Source of the DNA: Macrotrachela quadricornifera
Taxonomy: Eukaryota; Rotifera; Eurotatoria; Philodinida; Philodinidae
Direction: 5' to 3'
DNA length: 64,000 bases
Assembly (NCBI GenBank): GCA_022393335.1
Contig: JAJEKB010012267.1
Coordinates: forward strand, 27,752-91,751
Under the pieces are notes generated by a model, which worked only from the letters and a program-made list of their open reading frames with translations, did no database searches and was not told where the DNA came from. Shown here piece by piece: positions 25,001-36,708 of the stretch; within the stretch, counting starts at the first letter, position 1, and the number at the start of each line of letters is the position of its first letter. The translations under genes and the position numbers were made by a program.

Positions 25001-25086
25001 CTAATGATCCTTATCATATCTATCAACAAATATCATCTATACATAATTGTCAAATACATTCAAAAATAACACCTATTCAAATATAA
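22020..25086 (+). CDS. Leucine-rich repeat single-pass receptor (LRR plus FN3-like)
   Basis: Exons 22020-22123, 22186-23685 and 24324-25086 give 788 residues with matching phases. Order of parts: signal peptide (about 1-21, MYILLILLTF..), a cysteine-bearing LRR N-cap (about 27-55), a run of about fifteen LxxLxLxxN repeats (about 60-465), an LRR C-cap with NPLNCNCHLKWIKQW and WTC (about 467-525), a beta-rich fibronectin-III-like segment (about 566-656), one membrane helix (about 678-701, FIYIIGGILLGAILICSILI), and a cytoplasmic tail of about 85 residues with a Gln tract and Ser/Thr/Tyr. This layout is that of neuronal adhesion or guidance receptors (FLRT, LRFN and similar), but orthology cannot be set by eye. 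Leucine is almost always TTA. A strong acceptor (poly-T, then ATATTTAG) directly abuts the ATG, suggesting a 5' untranslated intron or trans-splicing. Confidence 0.85.
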
Positions 25087-26796
25087 AAAATTAATATTTT
25101 TTATTTTTATTTTTTTTTTGTTTTCTTTTGTTGAACAAATCAATATGTGGATGATTTTATAATAATAATAATAATAATCAAAAATTGTTTTATATATACA
25201 TTTCCAAGGTTTCTATATTGTTCTCTCATTTCATGCTATAGTGATTATAGCTAATACCCGATAGCATAAGTTAGAAGAAGGATTATTTCTATTCTAGCAT
25301 ATAATTACCTCTTTCAGAAAGTATGTTTTTCTTATATAAAATATCTTTAAAAGATTACATTACTTTTCCTAAAAGCAAATAATGTTAAATGAGAAAGAAT
25401 ATTAACAAGAGTATTAAATGTCATTGACCTTTCGTTAATATATCTTAGGGGAAAAGTTTTTGTATATATATATATTGGTTAATGTCTTATGTTTTATTAC
25501 ATTGAAAAAAGATAATTAAATATTTCTTGTATTAATTCATTGCCTAGATATATATGAGTAATGACACGTGTATAAAGACAAAGTATTTATTGTTACACTT
25601 GATTGAACATTTCAATTGAGAATGTAATTAAATGAAATGTTTTACATTATTTTCAGAGATTTTTTTCATCTTCTTTTGTTAGGATTAACTGACCGATATA
25701 TAAACACATATCTTCTATTTTTTTTTTGAATGAATCAATCATCAATAGAAATTGATGTTTTTCTTATCTATTTATCTGTCTGTCTGCGCTTGTCTGTTGT
25801 CATCAATTATACATCCCATAGTGATCAATAAAAAAAAATCTCGAATACTTACTGTGTGACAGTCAGTTTCATTTGCAAGAAAAACAAATATATTTAATGT
25901 TCATGTTTCCAGCTGTGATCAAATGATTGATAAATATTTTATATGTATTCATAGACATGAACATATGTATATATTTTACAAAATAGAAAAAAAGAAAAAG
26001 AACATTAATATGTTAATTTTTTATAGGAATGAAATGTATTTTTTGAATGTTTTATATCAAGGTGATGTGTGTTTGAATTGAGAATGATAAGAGTTATCAG
26101 ATGAATTTGATTATTATAAAGACATACTAGAAATGAAGACAATAAATAACATATATATATATATTAAATTAAAATAGTCAAATTTGATAAATTTACTCAT
26201 TTATAATTAGATATTAAATGATAGTCAATTGTAAAAGACATTCTTTATTTTAATCTATCATATGATTTACATTCATTTCATTTTCGTTCATCTTGTGAAA
26301 ATGACAAATGAGTTTAATTATCTTTTTCATGCTTTAATAGTTACAGTTCACACAATCTCATAAATCAATTGAACACAACGTCACATATCAGCAAATTAAA
26401 GATACTATAAACATTTAATCTTCTGAAGCTCATATTATTAATAATTCATCATATTGTTCAATTCGATTTAAGCTACTTCTTCAAGAATCAATTTTAGATC
26501 TAAGATCATTCAAATGATCTTTATATTTAATTTTATTTATAAAAACATGTTAGGATATAGCACATACCAGAGTCTCTCTTTAAAATTTTTACTTATTAAG
26601 TAGAAAGAATGGATTACAAGTTCAATAACTCAAAAAAATAATCGTCTAATTATGCAAGTGCATCTAACTCTACTTTGATTTTGAATTATTTCAATTTAAA
26701 ATTCTCTATTCTAATTTATTTTTACAGAAAAATTATAACATTAAATAAAACTATAAAAATGAATTGATATTCTGATATTCTCCTACGAGAATTTGT
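25087..26796. other. Convergent spacer between LRR receptor and Cys-loop receptor
   Basis: Contains 3' untranslated sequence, a short TAA microsatellite at about 25159-25178 and AT-rich DNA. No gene or larger repeat was seen. Confidence 0.5.
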
Positions 26797-29700
26797 TTAT
26801 GTTCGACTAGTTGGAATAAATTCATTAATAGTTAAATTTGGATTTGAAAATCTTATAAGTTTTTGTGAATCATTTGTACCAAATTGTAATAAATGAGGTA
26901 CCTATAATAAATAATATATCAACAAAAAAGTAGTTTTTTTTAAATTTTACTTGAAAAAGTAAAGCAAATGATCCAATAATTGTAACTAATGAAAAAATAA
27001 TAAATTGTAAACGATCAATAACTGTTGCAATAAATTTCCATTCATCACGTATTGATTCAATTAATGTTTCATGTGCACAATGTGCTGCAATATAACGAAT
27101 ATAAGTAAGAGCTTCAATTATTTCTCGTCGCATTATATCAATTTGAATTTGATGATGAGAATCAATTGAAATAAGATGATTTTCTTCATTAATAAGAACA
27201 TAGAATTTTTTTTCTTTTTCAAAATGTACATGTTTAGAACGTGAGATTGGTTTCATAAGAATTGTTGATGTTCGACGTTTGTTATCAACATAAGGAAAAT
27301 GTGATGTATTGGATTGATTATGCATTAAATGATCCTTTCAGATATAAGCAAAAAAAATGTATTTGGTATATCATTATTACGTGTTTTATTTTTAAACTAC
27401 TCTTCAGCCTTATCATTTTTGGATGAAACAAAAAGATTGTTTTTTTTTCTATATGTAGAAACAAAAAAGCAAAGTTTTTATACTGCATTTCGAGGTGAGA
27501 GATTTGGAGGGTAATTTTTAAATTTGATATACAAAAAAACTTTTGGAATTAGGAGTAGACCAATAGCTCCAATTTATAAATTTAGCTTATATGAGCGAAA
27601 AATCTTCTAGTAAAGATCAGATAAATTGCAGCATCTTACACTATTTTCAGATTCAATTGATCTTTAATCTTATCATGGTAATTATGTGAATATCATTTAT
27701 TTATATTTATCTAATAAAATATTACCTTATTCATATGTTTTGAATTTATCTTTCGATTATTTAAAATTGTTTCTTCTAATATATGAAAAGTATTTTCCAG
27801 AGGATTTAATATTTCATATTTAAGTTGTTGTTCTTGAAGTTTTGGTGATTCAATCCAGAGTAATCGTGGAAGTATTTGTAGAAAAAATTTTCGTAACCAA
27901 AAAGGCATTGTATGTGTCATTGGTGTACGATAATAAAAATTTGTAATAACAACTGTATTAACTTAAATAAATAAAATAATATTTAATTTGAAAAGTCATT
28001 TTTTTTCTTTTCATATAAATTTTCTTACTAATAACAAGAACATTAAGTGTAAATGTAAAAAGTAAATATTTAGCTATTAATGGTACAACAGCAGATGTTG
28101 GTGGTAAAATTTTTGTAACAAGAAGTTGAAAAAGATTAAGTGCTAATAATATCGACATACATAATGTCATTTTTTCACCAGCTGCTGTTGGTAAACAAAA
28201 AACAATACATATAAGAATACTCATTAAACCTGTTGGTACCATTAAATTAACTGTATAATATAATGTTTTACGACTCATTTTAATTAAAAATACAACTTCA
28301 ATATAATCAGGTGATATACTTGAAGCATTTGAACGATAATGAACAAATTTGCTTGGAATCTAAACATAAAGAATATTCTTTGAATATTAAAGTAAACAAA
28401 TTTGTTGACGATTTAATCTATCATCAAAATATTATTTTGATTATTAACAAATCTAGAAATATTTATAAATAATTCATCGTCAAAAGTATATTCATTGGTT
28501 CGATCGGCATATGCTTAGTTATAAAATAGTATTAAGCGCTTCTCTATAGTAAAAAAATAGATTAAGTATATTCATATAATTGAGCAGTTTGAAAGACAAA
28601 TGTAAAACATTAAAGCCACAATAATTTATACAATCTGAAACTGAATCAATTACTAAAATTCTCAAGAATAGTATTGCCACATTCATACTACTATTTACGG
28701 TAATCAAAAAGTTACTACCAAAAAAATTCAATTTTATACACTTTGATGCTCTGTTTATGTGTATATTCAAAATTATTTTTGATTTAATTGTGACTACTTA
28801 TGAGTGCATAATTGAGTAAACTGAAACAAGACATCTATATAGAAATTTTCATGCTGACTAGTTGTTTATCTCTATCAGTTTGGAGAATGACTGTGGTTCT
28901 ATGAAATATTCACTTTACTTCTCTTTTTACATATGATAACAATGATTCAAAATTTGTTGCATTTTAAAAAATATAATTCTCAAGAAAATGAGTTTTGTCG
29001 AAATGGCATTTTATGTAAAGAATAAATCTCTGGAAAAGCTATGTGAGGTTTGTTTCTTTTTATCTCTAACATTACAATTCGTGATTTTATTTCATACAAA
29101 GATCAGTGCTGGCGATCAATCAGCTCGTTTGCTTAAACAATCATATAGATATTCAATTTTTTATTCAGTAAAGTAACCAAATCAAATTCTTCCAAATATA
29201 GCAAATCTCAAGTTATATTCTTTTTTTTTTTGTTTTAAAAATTAAATAAATATTCTTACACTAGTAACATCCCATGTACCACTTTCAAGATAGTCATCTT
29301 TATACAATTCATCACTACTAGCACTATATGCTTGTTGTGGTAATAATTTAGTTAATTCATTTTTTTCATCATGTTCTTCAGTATAATGTGAAAAAATAAC
29401 TTCTCGAGCATTATATGTCCATGATGCAAAACGCATTTCACATTCTTGTGTATCAAATGGAAAATATTTAACATCAATTCGACATGATGATTTATAAATA
29501 GCTGGTGGTACCCAATGTACTTCACCTGTATGCATAAGTACTACTTTAGATTTAAATGATACTTCATAATTTCCATCTAATTAAATTACAATTAAAATAA
29601 ATATAAATAAATAAAAAAAATATTTTCTTTTACCTGCATTATTAAATAAAACAACATCCTACAAATATATAAAAAACAAAAACAAAAATGTATAAAATTA

Positions 29701-30229
29701 TTTTTAAAAATATTTTTACTGGTGTCCAAACATTTGTAAAAGGAATATTAATTTTATCAATACCACCTAAATAAATTTATTTAGTAAAACACAAAAAAAA
29801 ATTAAACCTTTTTTTTTTGTTCTAACCATATCTTTTTGGATTCCAACGTAATTGTGAATCTAGCCTAAAAAAAATCAATATATATAATTCTATTTCATAT
29901 AAATAATATAAATCTATACCATTTCATATGTAACCATGTATTAGTTTTCATAATTTGTTCTTTTTCATAAACCTACAAATAATTCTAGCAAAAAAATATT
30001 TAAATTAAAAAAACAAATCATTTTCTACATGAATTAATTGTACTAATAAAAGACCAAATGATACAACAACTGTTTCATTTGAATATTGTGTAGGTCGTAT
30101 AAGTGGATTATACCCTTGTTCAGAAAATAAATAATGTATTAAACGATTTTCATCTTCTGATGTTTTAATTAATTGAAATAAAATACAAATAATAATAATA
30201 ATAATAATAAAAATACTATTATAACACAT
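26797..30229 (-). CDS. Cys-loop (nicotinic-type) receptor subunit, non-alpha
   Basis: Pentameric ligand-gated ion-channel subunit. Ten exons on the minus strand: 30029-30229, 29920-29972, 29827-29864, 29720-29766, 29634-29658, 29260-29576, 28029-28359, 27726-27961, 26951-27334, 26797-26901, totalling 578 residues in phase. It has a hydrophobic signal peptide with a poly-Ile run, the loop motif LRWNP, the PPAIYKSSC segment, and a Cys-loop between C153 and C167 with FPFD inside. M1 lies at about 258-284, M2 about 291-311 (GEKM start, Leu at the 9' position), M3 about 319-340, then a long intracellular loop and M4 about 523-543. GEK before M2 is typical of cation channels. The vicinal Cys pair of alpha subunits in loop C is absent (HYRSNASSISPDY), so it should need a partner subunit for ligand binding. 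Intron 6 (28360-29259) is 900 nt. The annotated ATG follows an in-frame TTG at 30232. Confidence 0.9.
30190..30213 (-). repeat. AAT/ATT microsatellite inside the signal peptide
   Basis: A run of about seven ATT units, read on the minus strand, encodes consecutive isoleucines in the hydrophobic core of the Cys-loop receptor signal peptide. Slippage here would change signal-peptide length in steps of one residue without breaking the frame. Confidence 0.8.
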
Positions 30230-30931
30230 CAATATGAACTACGAAAAAAAAAACTAATAATATGACAATATATGTATATGGAGTAACTATAATAATAAAT
30301 GATTATATATGCAGATGGTATATACAGCTGTGACTATGATAATTATAATATAAGAAACAAAGAATCAGTCAAGCAATATGATAAAGCTTCCATTGATTTT
30401 TTTTTTAGTATGATTGTTATAGTTAGCTTCATTATATATATGTATGGTAGTTTGTCTTCTTGAAGACTCTCGTACTTGTCGCTTGTTACTTCATGTTACT
30501 AAATAGATAATAAAAATTGTTCTCTTTCTTTTTTCCTTGAGGATAAAAAAAAAAGAACAAAAAAATGACAATAATAAGAAGAAAAATTAGATAATAAAAT
30601 ATGTATTCATCTGTAATGATTAAGATCGATTGGAGAAAAGCAATGAATAAACTATAAGAAAAATGTATCTATTCTATTATAAGAAACATTCAAGAAGAGA
30701 AAAATAGTTATATAGAAATGCATAATAAATGATTGACAATTAATTGAACTAAGTGATGGTTTCTAATAAAAAAAAAAGAATCTTAAGAAATACAATTAAT
30801 TCATATATAATTATTTATATAAAATATAAATCATTTTTTTCTCTTTTTTTTTCGTGAATCATTTATTAACATTAAAGGAATAAAATAAAGAAATTTAAAA
30901 AAAAAATATTTTAGTAAAGAAAAAATAAAAA

Positions 30932-31911
30932 TTAGTCAGTGAATAATGCAGATGTATAAGGTTTATTCAAACGTTGTTCACGACGTTGTAATGCAGAATA
31001 ATTTGGAAATGGTGTACGAACTGGTGAAATAGATGATTTAACATTAGCAATAGTAGGTAATGTATAATATTTATTCGATATTTGTTCTTGATCCTCTGGT
31101 TCTTCTATAATTAAACTAGGTGGATAATCATAACTACCTGGATAATGACCATATTGTGTCATTTTTTTTCTTTTCATAGCAACTTCATCATAATTATCCA
31201 TATTAATATGATGATTATCATTTTGATTAGCTTTAGTTATCCATGCTGGTGGTGGACTTGGTGTTTTATTAAGATTAGCCTTTGGTATTCGTTGACAATG
31301 TGGACACAATGAACATCGACCAGTATGGTGTACTGATGTTAAAGATGTTCTTCTACTTCCAGATACAACATTGTTTAATACTAGATTTGTATTTGTTGGT
31401 GGTGGTGAAATTACTCCAGGTAAATTTGATAAATTTGTCTTTGATCTTCTCCCAAGATCATTAGTACGATCTAATTGTCCGTTGACATGATGACCATTAT
31501 CAATGTTCTGCTGATTAACTAAGATAGATACAATTGAAAATTAAAATTTTAAAATATCAATTAGATATACATACATGAACTTAAAGGTTCTGTACCATTA
31601 GGTAATACTGAACGTTTTCTTACACTTCTTTTTTCACTAGGTATTGATGATGATCGATTTTGAATTTTTGGTAATGTTGTTGGAACCGATGGTGATCTTG
31701 AACTGTGACTTGATGTTTGTCGACTATGATATGATTGTGCTGAACTTCGTGTTTTTGATGCATCTGATCTTTCGGACAGAGATGCTTCTTCATCTGAAGA
31801 TCCGGACTCTGATCCACTTATATCCTGTTTATTATTTCGTGTAGATGACGATTGTCTTCTGTTTTCTTGACTAGGTTTTGTTGGCTTATTTTTGCTTGCA
31901 CCAAAACCCAT
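30932..31911 (-). CDS. Disordered protein with N-myristoylation motif and CxxCxxC
   Basis: Exons 31575-31911 and 30932-31518 (minus) give 307 residues. The start MGFGASKNK fits the N-myristoylation signal (Gly2, Ser6, then Lys), so the protein is probably tethered to the cytosolic face of a membrane. Residues 10-110 are Ser/Arg/Glu-rich with acidic Ser clusters (SGSESGSSDEEASLSE) resembling CK2 sites. The middle carries GRCSLCPHCQR, a compact three-cysteine group followed by Pro-rich KTPSPPPAW. The C-terminal third has tyrosine and proline motifs (GSYDYPPSLIIEEPED, YYTLPTIANVK). No family recognised. It lies downstream of, and in the same direction as, the Bcl-2-like gene, about 1 kb apart. 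Open frames on other strands over the same DNA are shadows. Confidence 0.72.
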
Positions 31912-32952
31912 GTCTAATTCTGAATTGAGAGATCGACAAAATAAATTGTAAAAATTTCAATAAATGCGCCTATTATGAATAGTTGACGTTTTATCTTTGT
32001 TTGGTGAAAAAGATAAGAATAAAGAAAAATAAATATTAAATATACACTTCTTCTCGTTAACAAGGATGATAGAATAATAATAAATACCATGGTTTTCTTC
32101 TGTTTATCAAATAATATTTTTTTTTTCACATAAATAATAAAGAATACTATACTGAAATCTTAATACATTTATATTATTTATCATAAATATAAAAATAGAA
32201 TTGAAGAAAAAATATATATGCATGATTTTAATCATACAAAACCATGATAATGATGTTCGATAATCTTTGTTTTATTTCTTTAAATAATCTCTGTTATCTA
32301 AGATTAAGTTTTCAATTGATCTTGACAGGATTTTGTAATATTTGAGCGAATTTTTTCAAAAAATAAGATTTCAAATAAAGCAATAGATGATGTTCTAATC
32401 TATAGTATTTCATAAAATTGTATGTACGCAATAAGATTTGATTTAATTATTTTAGTTATATTTAACCGATTAAAGATTGTTTTAGAATGAACATCTGTTT
32501 TTTCTCAATATTATCTGCAGTCAAATTTTAGAAAAATTGTAATCATCATCAACGATTATTTACAACATATTTATCTAATCGAAATCAAAATTCAACGGAT
32601 AGAATAAATTTCTATTGAATCAAATAATTGTAATCTAACGTATCATTCGGTATATTTTTCTTATTCAACTTCCATTTATTCATCATTTAAATAAGTGACA
32701 AATGACTGCTATTATTTCTCTATCTTTTAATATTAGTTTTCATAAACATCAAATATTCATTCCGCATCACATAACAGATCAATAAATTTCTATTCAAGCA
32801 TAATATAAACTTTTCATCAACTTCATTGCAATTTAAAAGTAAAGTATTATATAATTCGAACATATATTTAACAAAAACAAAAATTACAAGAACAAGAACA
32901 ATAGTAATAAAAAACGCACACTGTTATAAAAACGAAAGTAGAATAATAACAT
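31912..32952. other. Spacer between two minus-strand genes
   Basis: AT-rich DNA with the 3' end of the Bcl-2-like gene and the upstream region of the myristoylation-motif gene. CTCTCAATTCAG, ending nine nt before that gene's ATG on the minus strand, could be a splice acceptor. Nothing else is supported. Confidence 0.45.
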
Positions 32953-33746
32953 TTATGTTCGTGTAATATACAATGCACCAAGTGTAAGCATACCTAAAAC
33001 GTATAGGAAAATATATCATGCTGTGCATATATAATTAGTTTTGGATAGAACACATATATCTCAACATTCATTTTGTTTATTATCACGTTATCTCAGTAGG
33101 TGGGAGAACAAGGATTCATATATCTTGATTGTTACTAACCACTGTGCTTAAACGAAAAAGTCATTTGTTTTCTCAATATATTAAAATGAACTTACCAATA
33201 GTTCCAAATATACTAGCATAACGACTAATCGAATTTCGTCGTTGTGATGTTTTAGTATAACATTTTAAACAACCAGTCTTGATAAAATATACATATTTAT
33301 ACAAAAAAATTCTACTACATTAAATAACTTACCCAATAATTTTGACTTTCAAGCCATGTATGAAGATCTATATCAATAAAATTTGTTGTCCAATCAATAA
33401 AAGATGTAATAATTAAATCAATATCCTCTCGTCGTTGTCGTATAAGATGATCAGCTAGTATAGCTGAAAATGCTATAAATGTTACAATTCGTTTCCATGT
33501 TATTATTCCATCATTAAATAATTCCTTAGCTATTTCATAATGAATATTTTTGAGATGAATTAATGATGATGAAAAATGAAAATTAAATATAGGTTGTTCA
33601 GAATAATATTTTGTTTCGCAATCAGTAGCAATTTCACGTATAAGAAAAAATAAATGATTATTTGTTGAAGTTTTATGTTTTAAACGCCAATTGAAATAAT
33701 CTGTTACAATTGATCGAGTTGTTATTGAATTATTATTAGTACACAT
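32953..33746 (-). CDS. Bcl-2 family apoptosis regulator
   Basis: Exons 33333-33746, 33196-33277 and 32953-32993 (minus) give 178 residues. The Bcl-2 fold signature is present in order: a BH4/alpha-1-like RSIVTDYFNWRLK (residues 11-23), a BH3-like LIREIATDCETKY (about 35-47) keeping the Asp but not the preceding Gly, BH1 as ELFNDGIITWKRIVTFIAFS (75-94), and BH2 as TWLESQNYW (130-138). The last two small exons add a basic stretch and a hydrophobic tail (about 157-175) ending in TRT, a probable tail anchor for the mitochondrial outer membrane or ER. In BH1 the usual NWGR is replaced by TWKR. Having BH4 plus BH1-BH3 favours a multidomain Bcl-2/Bcl-w-like protein, but whether it protects or kills cannot be told. 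The adjacent gene at 34781 points the other way. Confidence 0.85.
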
Positions 33747-34780
33747 CCTTGCTTACTTGATATATTTTATTTTGTGAAAATGAATTAAATAAATGAATGA
33801 TTTTATAAAGTCTTATTTTTTCATTGTTATGACAGACGATGAATGAGAAAACATACTTGTACGGATAGAAAAAGAGAAAGAGAGCGAGAACAATATCTCT
33901 ATTTTTCTAGTGCTTGTTCATTCGCTTTAGTTTTTTTTTCTCTTCTAATCGTCCGCGTTGTGTGCATAATTGTAAGACGACAATGTTCATGACTGTATAA
34001 ATGTTCGACCGCTAACATGTTCAGCTGCTTCGTTGAGCGATCATAATCGGTTAATTTGTTGAATTACAGATACTTGAAATAGACGAAGAAGTGGGTAATA
34101 AACGCCGATTATAAAATAATACAAAAGGCCATTATGCCGCTATCAAATATTTGTGATAATTTTTTCTGTTTTGGTCGATAGGTGATAGATATCACATGTG
34201 CTTTTTTTGTAATTTTGAACAGTGAAGAAAACAACAATCGACGAAATGAAAATAAAGAGAAGTGAACTATACCATTGTAGTTTATGTGTATACTAATCAA
34301 CAAAATTCTGTCTGTGAAGAAAATCTATCTATGAATATATGATGAAAAATCTATCAGATGGATACGTACAAATTAGTTCTTTGATGATGTAAAAATGCTT
34401 GGCTCAAGAACGAGTATTCATTCGAAGTTCATCCTTTATACTTGTCTGTATCATAGTTTAAACGAAAAAAAATATCTCGTTTTTTTGTCTATAGACAAAA
34501 TATATAGATCCACATATGCACCTATTTTTATCATTTGAGATCAAAATAGTTTAATTAATGATTGGTTTTAATTACCTTCAATACTTTTATAAAAACAAGT
34601 AGCGCTTTTTTGTAAGAATGACTTGAAGGCAACAATGAAAGCATAGGTTAAATTTAATCTTTGGTAATCAGGTGTTTGTTTATTTCAATAAGAATGATAA
34701 AAATTCTATGTTGATTATTCATTGATGACTCATATAATTTAATTAATTAACTCCGACATTTTTCGTTTTTCTTATTATCA
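33747..34780. other. Divergent intergenic region
   Basis: About 1 kb between the starts of the Bcl-2-like gene (-) and the Cys-rich membrane protein (+), so it must hold both promoters. The sequence is AT-rich, with a slightly GC-richer patch at about 33940-34060. No unambiguous TATA box or known operator was picked out. Confidence 0.45.
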
Positions 34781-35737
34781 ATGAATACAAACAAATCAAA
34801 ATCTGATAAAATTCAATTAAAATCTAATGATTCTATTGAATTTCTTGAGAAAAAATCTTCCAACAATTATTTATTTCAACCAATAATACCAACAGATCAA
34901 TGTAAATCATCATCATCGTTTCAAACTGGTTTTAAATATTTAAAATTTTTAGGTCAAAATAAACGACAAAATGAAAATATTTCAATTAACAATATACAAC
35001 AAATAAAATCACCAATTATTAATCGACTTGAACGTACAACAGCATTTCTAACAAATTATTATGCATCATTATCGAAAAATTTAATTAATAAATCTATTCA
35101 AGTTGATGATTTTGATGAATTATCATATAAAACTGCAATAAATAATAATTATACTTATTTATCATTATATGAATTTTTATTTATTTTTATTTCAATATTA
35201 TTTTTTATTTTAATAATTTTATATTTTCAATTAAATTCTTATCCAATACATTGTATATTAAATAAAAAATTTTGGTATCCAATTAATTTATCAAATGGTT
35301 TTCAATGTGAATATACAAATATTGAAATTTATTATATTGAAATATATTCAAAAATATATCAAATTGAAATACAAAAAAATTTAAAATCATTAAATTGTTT
35401 AGGTTTTGATATAATATCTTGTTTACCAATTGATTATTTTTTAATACCTAATGGACAAATTATTTATCGAAATAATCAATTAATGAAATATTGTAATCAT
35501 ACTAAAAAAATTAATTGTCAAAATTCATTATTAAATATATTACCATATCAAACAAAATGGAATTTAAAAAATAATCAATTTAATATATTATATCATTGTT
35601 CATGTTTAATGTATAAAAATAATACAAATTGTTTTCATTTTATGATTAATAATCAATGTAATTTACAAATTCCATGGTTTAATTATTGTCTTAAATATTC
35701 AACAGTAAATTCTACATGTTCTGCATATATTAAATAA
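34781..35737 (+). CDS. Type II membrane protein with Cys-rich ectodomain, unknown
   Basis: Single-exon gene, 318 residues. Residues 1-125 are polar, Ser/Asn/Lys-rich and without a signal peptide. One membrane helix (about 130-150, EFLFIFISILFFILIILYFQ) is followed by a C-terminal half with twelve cysteines, including CSC, and several NxS/T sequons (NLS, NHT, NNT, NST). This implies an N-in/C-out orientation with a disulphide-bonded, glycosylated extracellular domain. No family recognised. Composition is extremely AT-rich. It diverges from the Bcl-2-like gene and converges on the GPCR gene. Confidence 0.75.
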   Translation: MNTNKSKSDKIQLKSNDSIEFLEKKSSNNYLFQPIIPTDQCKSSSSFQTGFKYLKFLGQNKRQNENISINNIQQIKSPIINRLERTTAFLTNYYASLSKNLINKSIQVDDFDELSYKTAINNNYTYLSLYEFLFIFISILFFILIILYFQLNSYPIHCILNKKFWYPINLSNGFQCEYTNIEIYYIEIYSKIYQIEIQKNLKSLNCLGFDIISCLPIDYFLIPNGQIIYRNNQLMKYCNHTKKINCQNSLLNILPYQTKWNLKNNQFNILYHCSCLMYKNNTNCFHFMINNQCNLQIPWFNYCLKYSTVNSTCSAYIK

Positions 35738-36708
35738 TCATATATTAACATAATTGACATAGGAATATTTACTAAAAAGCCAAAAATTAAATTTTTATAG
35801 AATAATAAAAATGAAAGATTATATTGAACGGTAGCATGAATTTTACAGTACTGATTTTGGTAGTTGACATTCAGTATTTGCCAAAAGTTGTATTTTTATT
35901 TAAATTTTGCTCTGAAATCAATTGAACTTTCGGTATTTGCCGAAAACTCAGATTTGTTTTGGTAACGGAATTTCGTAAACACAATTACTGTATTTTCGAC
36001 AATTTACCCGTTTTTTACTGAAGTTTTAACAATACATATTATGGCGTTATCAAATTCCAAAGATAAGACTTTCTCGATTTTTTGAACTTGTAACTGTTAG
36101 TGTCAGTACTCGAGTTCGTTGGTTTACGAATTAAGAAAGTATATTACATGTAATTCTAGTTATAAGTTTGATTAAAAATCTATTATGTATTTATTCTTTA
36201 TAAGACATAAATTAGTTGACCGACATTTTCACGCAATGCATATTCGTACGTAATACTTGTTTGTAAAGACCTTCTTCTCATTCTCACCCTCATCCTGATT
36301 TGGTCCTAACCCTCGTTTTTGGGGCTCATCTTCAATTTTTTCTCTGACGGTTACTGTTGCACGAAACTGTCATGTCACACATTGATTGAGATGTGATTTG
36401 TGTATATACAGATTGGTTTTTGATTTATTTGCGTACGAAATAAGGTCATATATCTACACAATATAAACCAAAAGAAAAAAACATGCTTTCAGTAGACTCA
36501 GTAATGTATGAATAAATATTCATGTATTATTTCACTATATAAAAGTGAATTGGAAAAGGGACACAATATTTTTATCATACCAATAATGAATTATTACATC
36601 CTATTTGAAATAAATAAATTTGCTAAATATTAAAAATACGATAGTTTTCTTAATATCGATTCCCTTTGTTCAGTGCATGTCATTGTAAAACAAAAATAAT
36701 TATGCAAA
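35738..36708. other. Convergent spacer with a GC-richer patch
   Basis: No gene. Positions 36270-36400 are richer in GC (CTCACCCTCATCCTGATTTGG region) than the surroundings and could be a fragment of a repeat, but no ends or open frame were identified. Confidence 0.4.
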
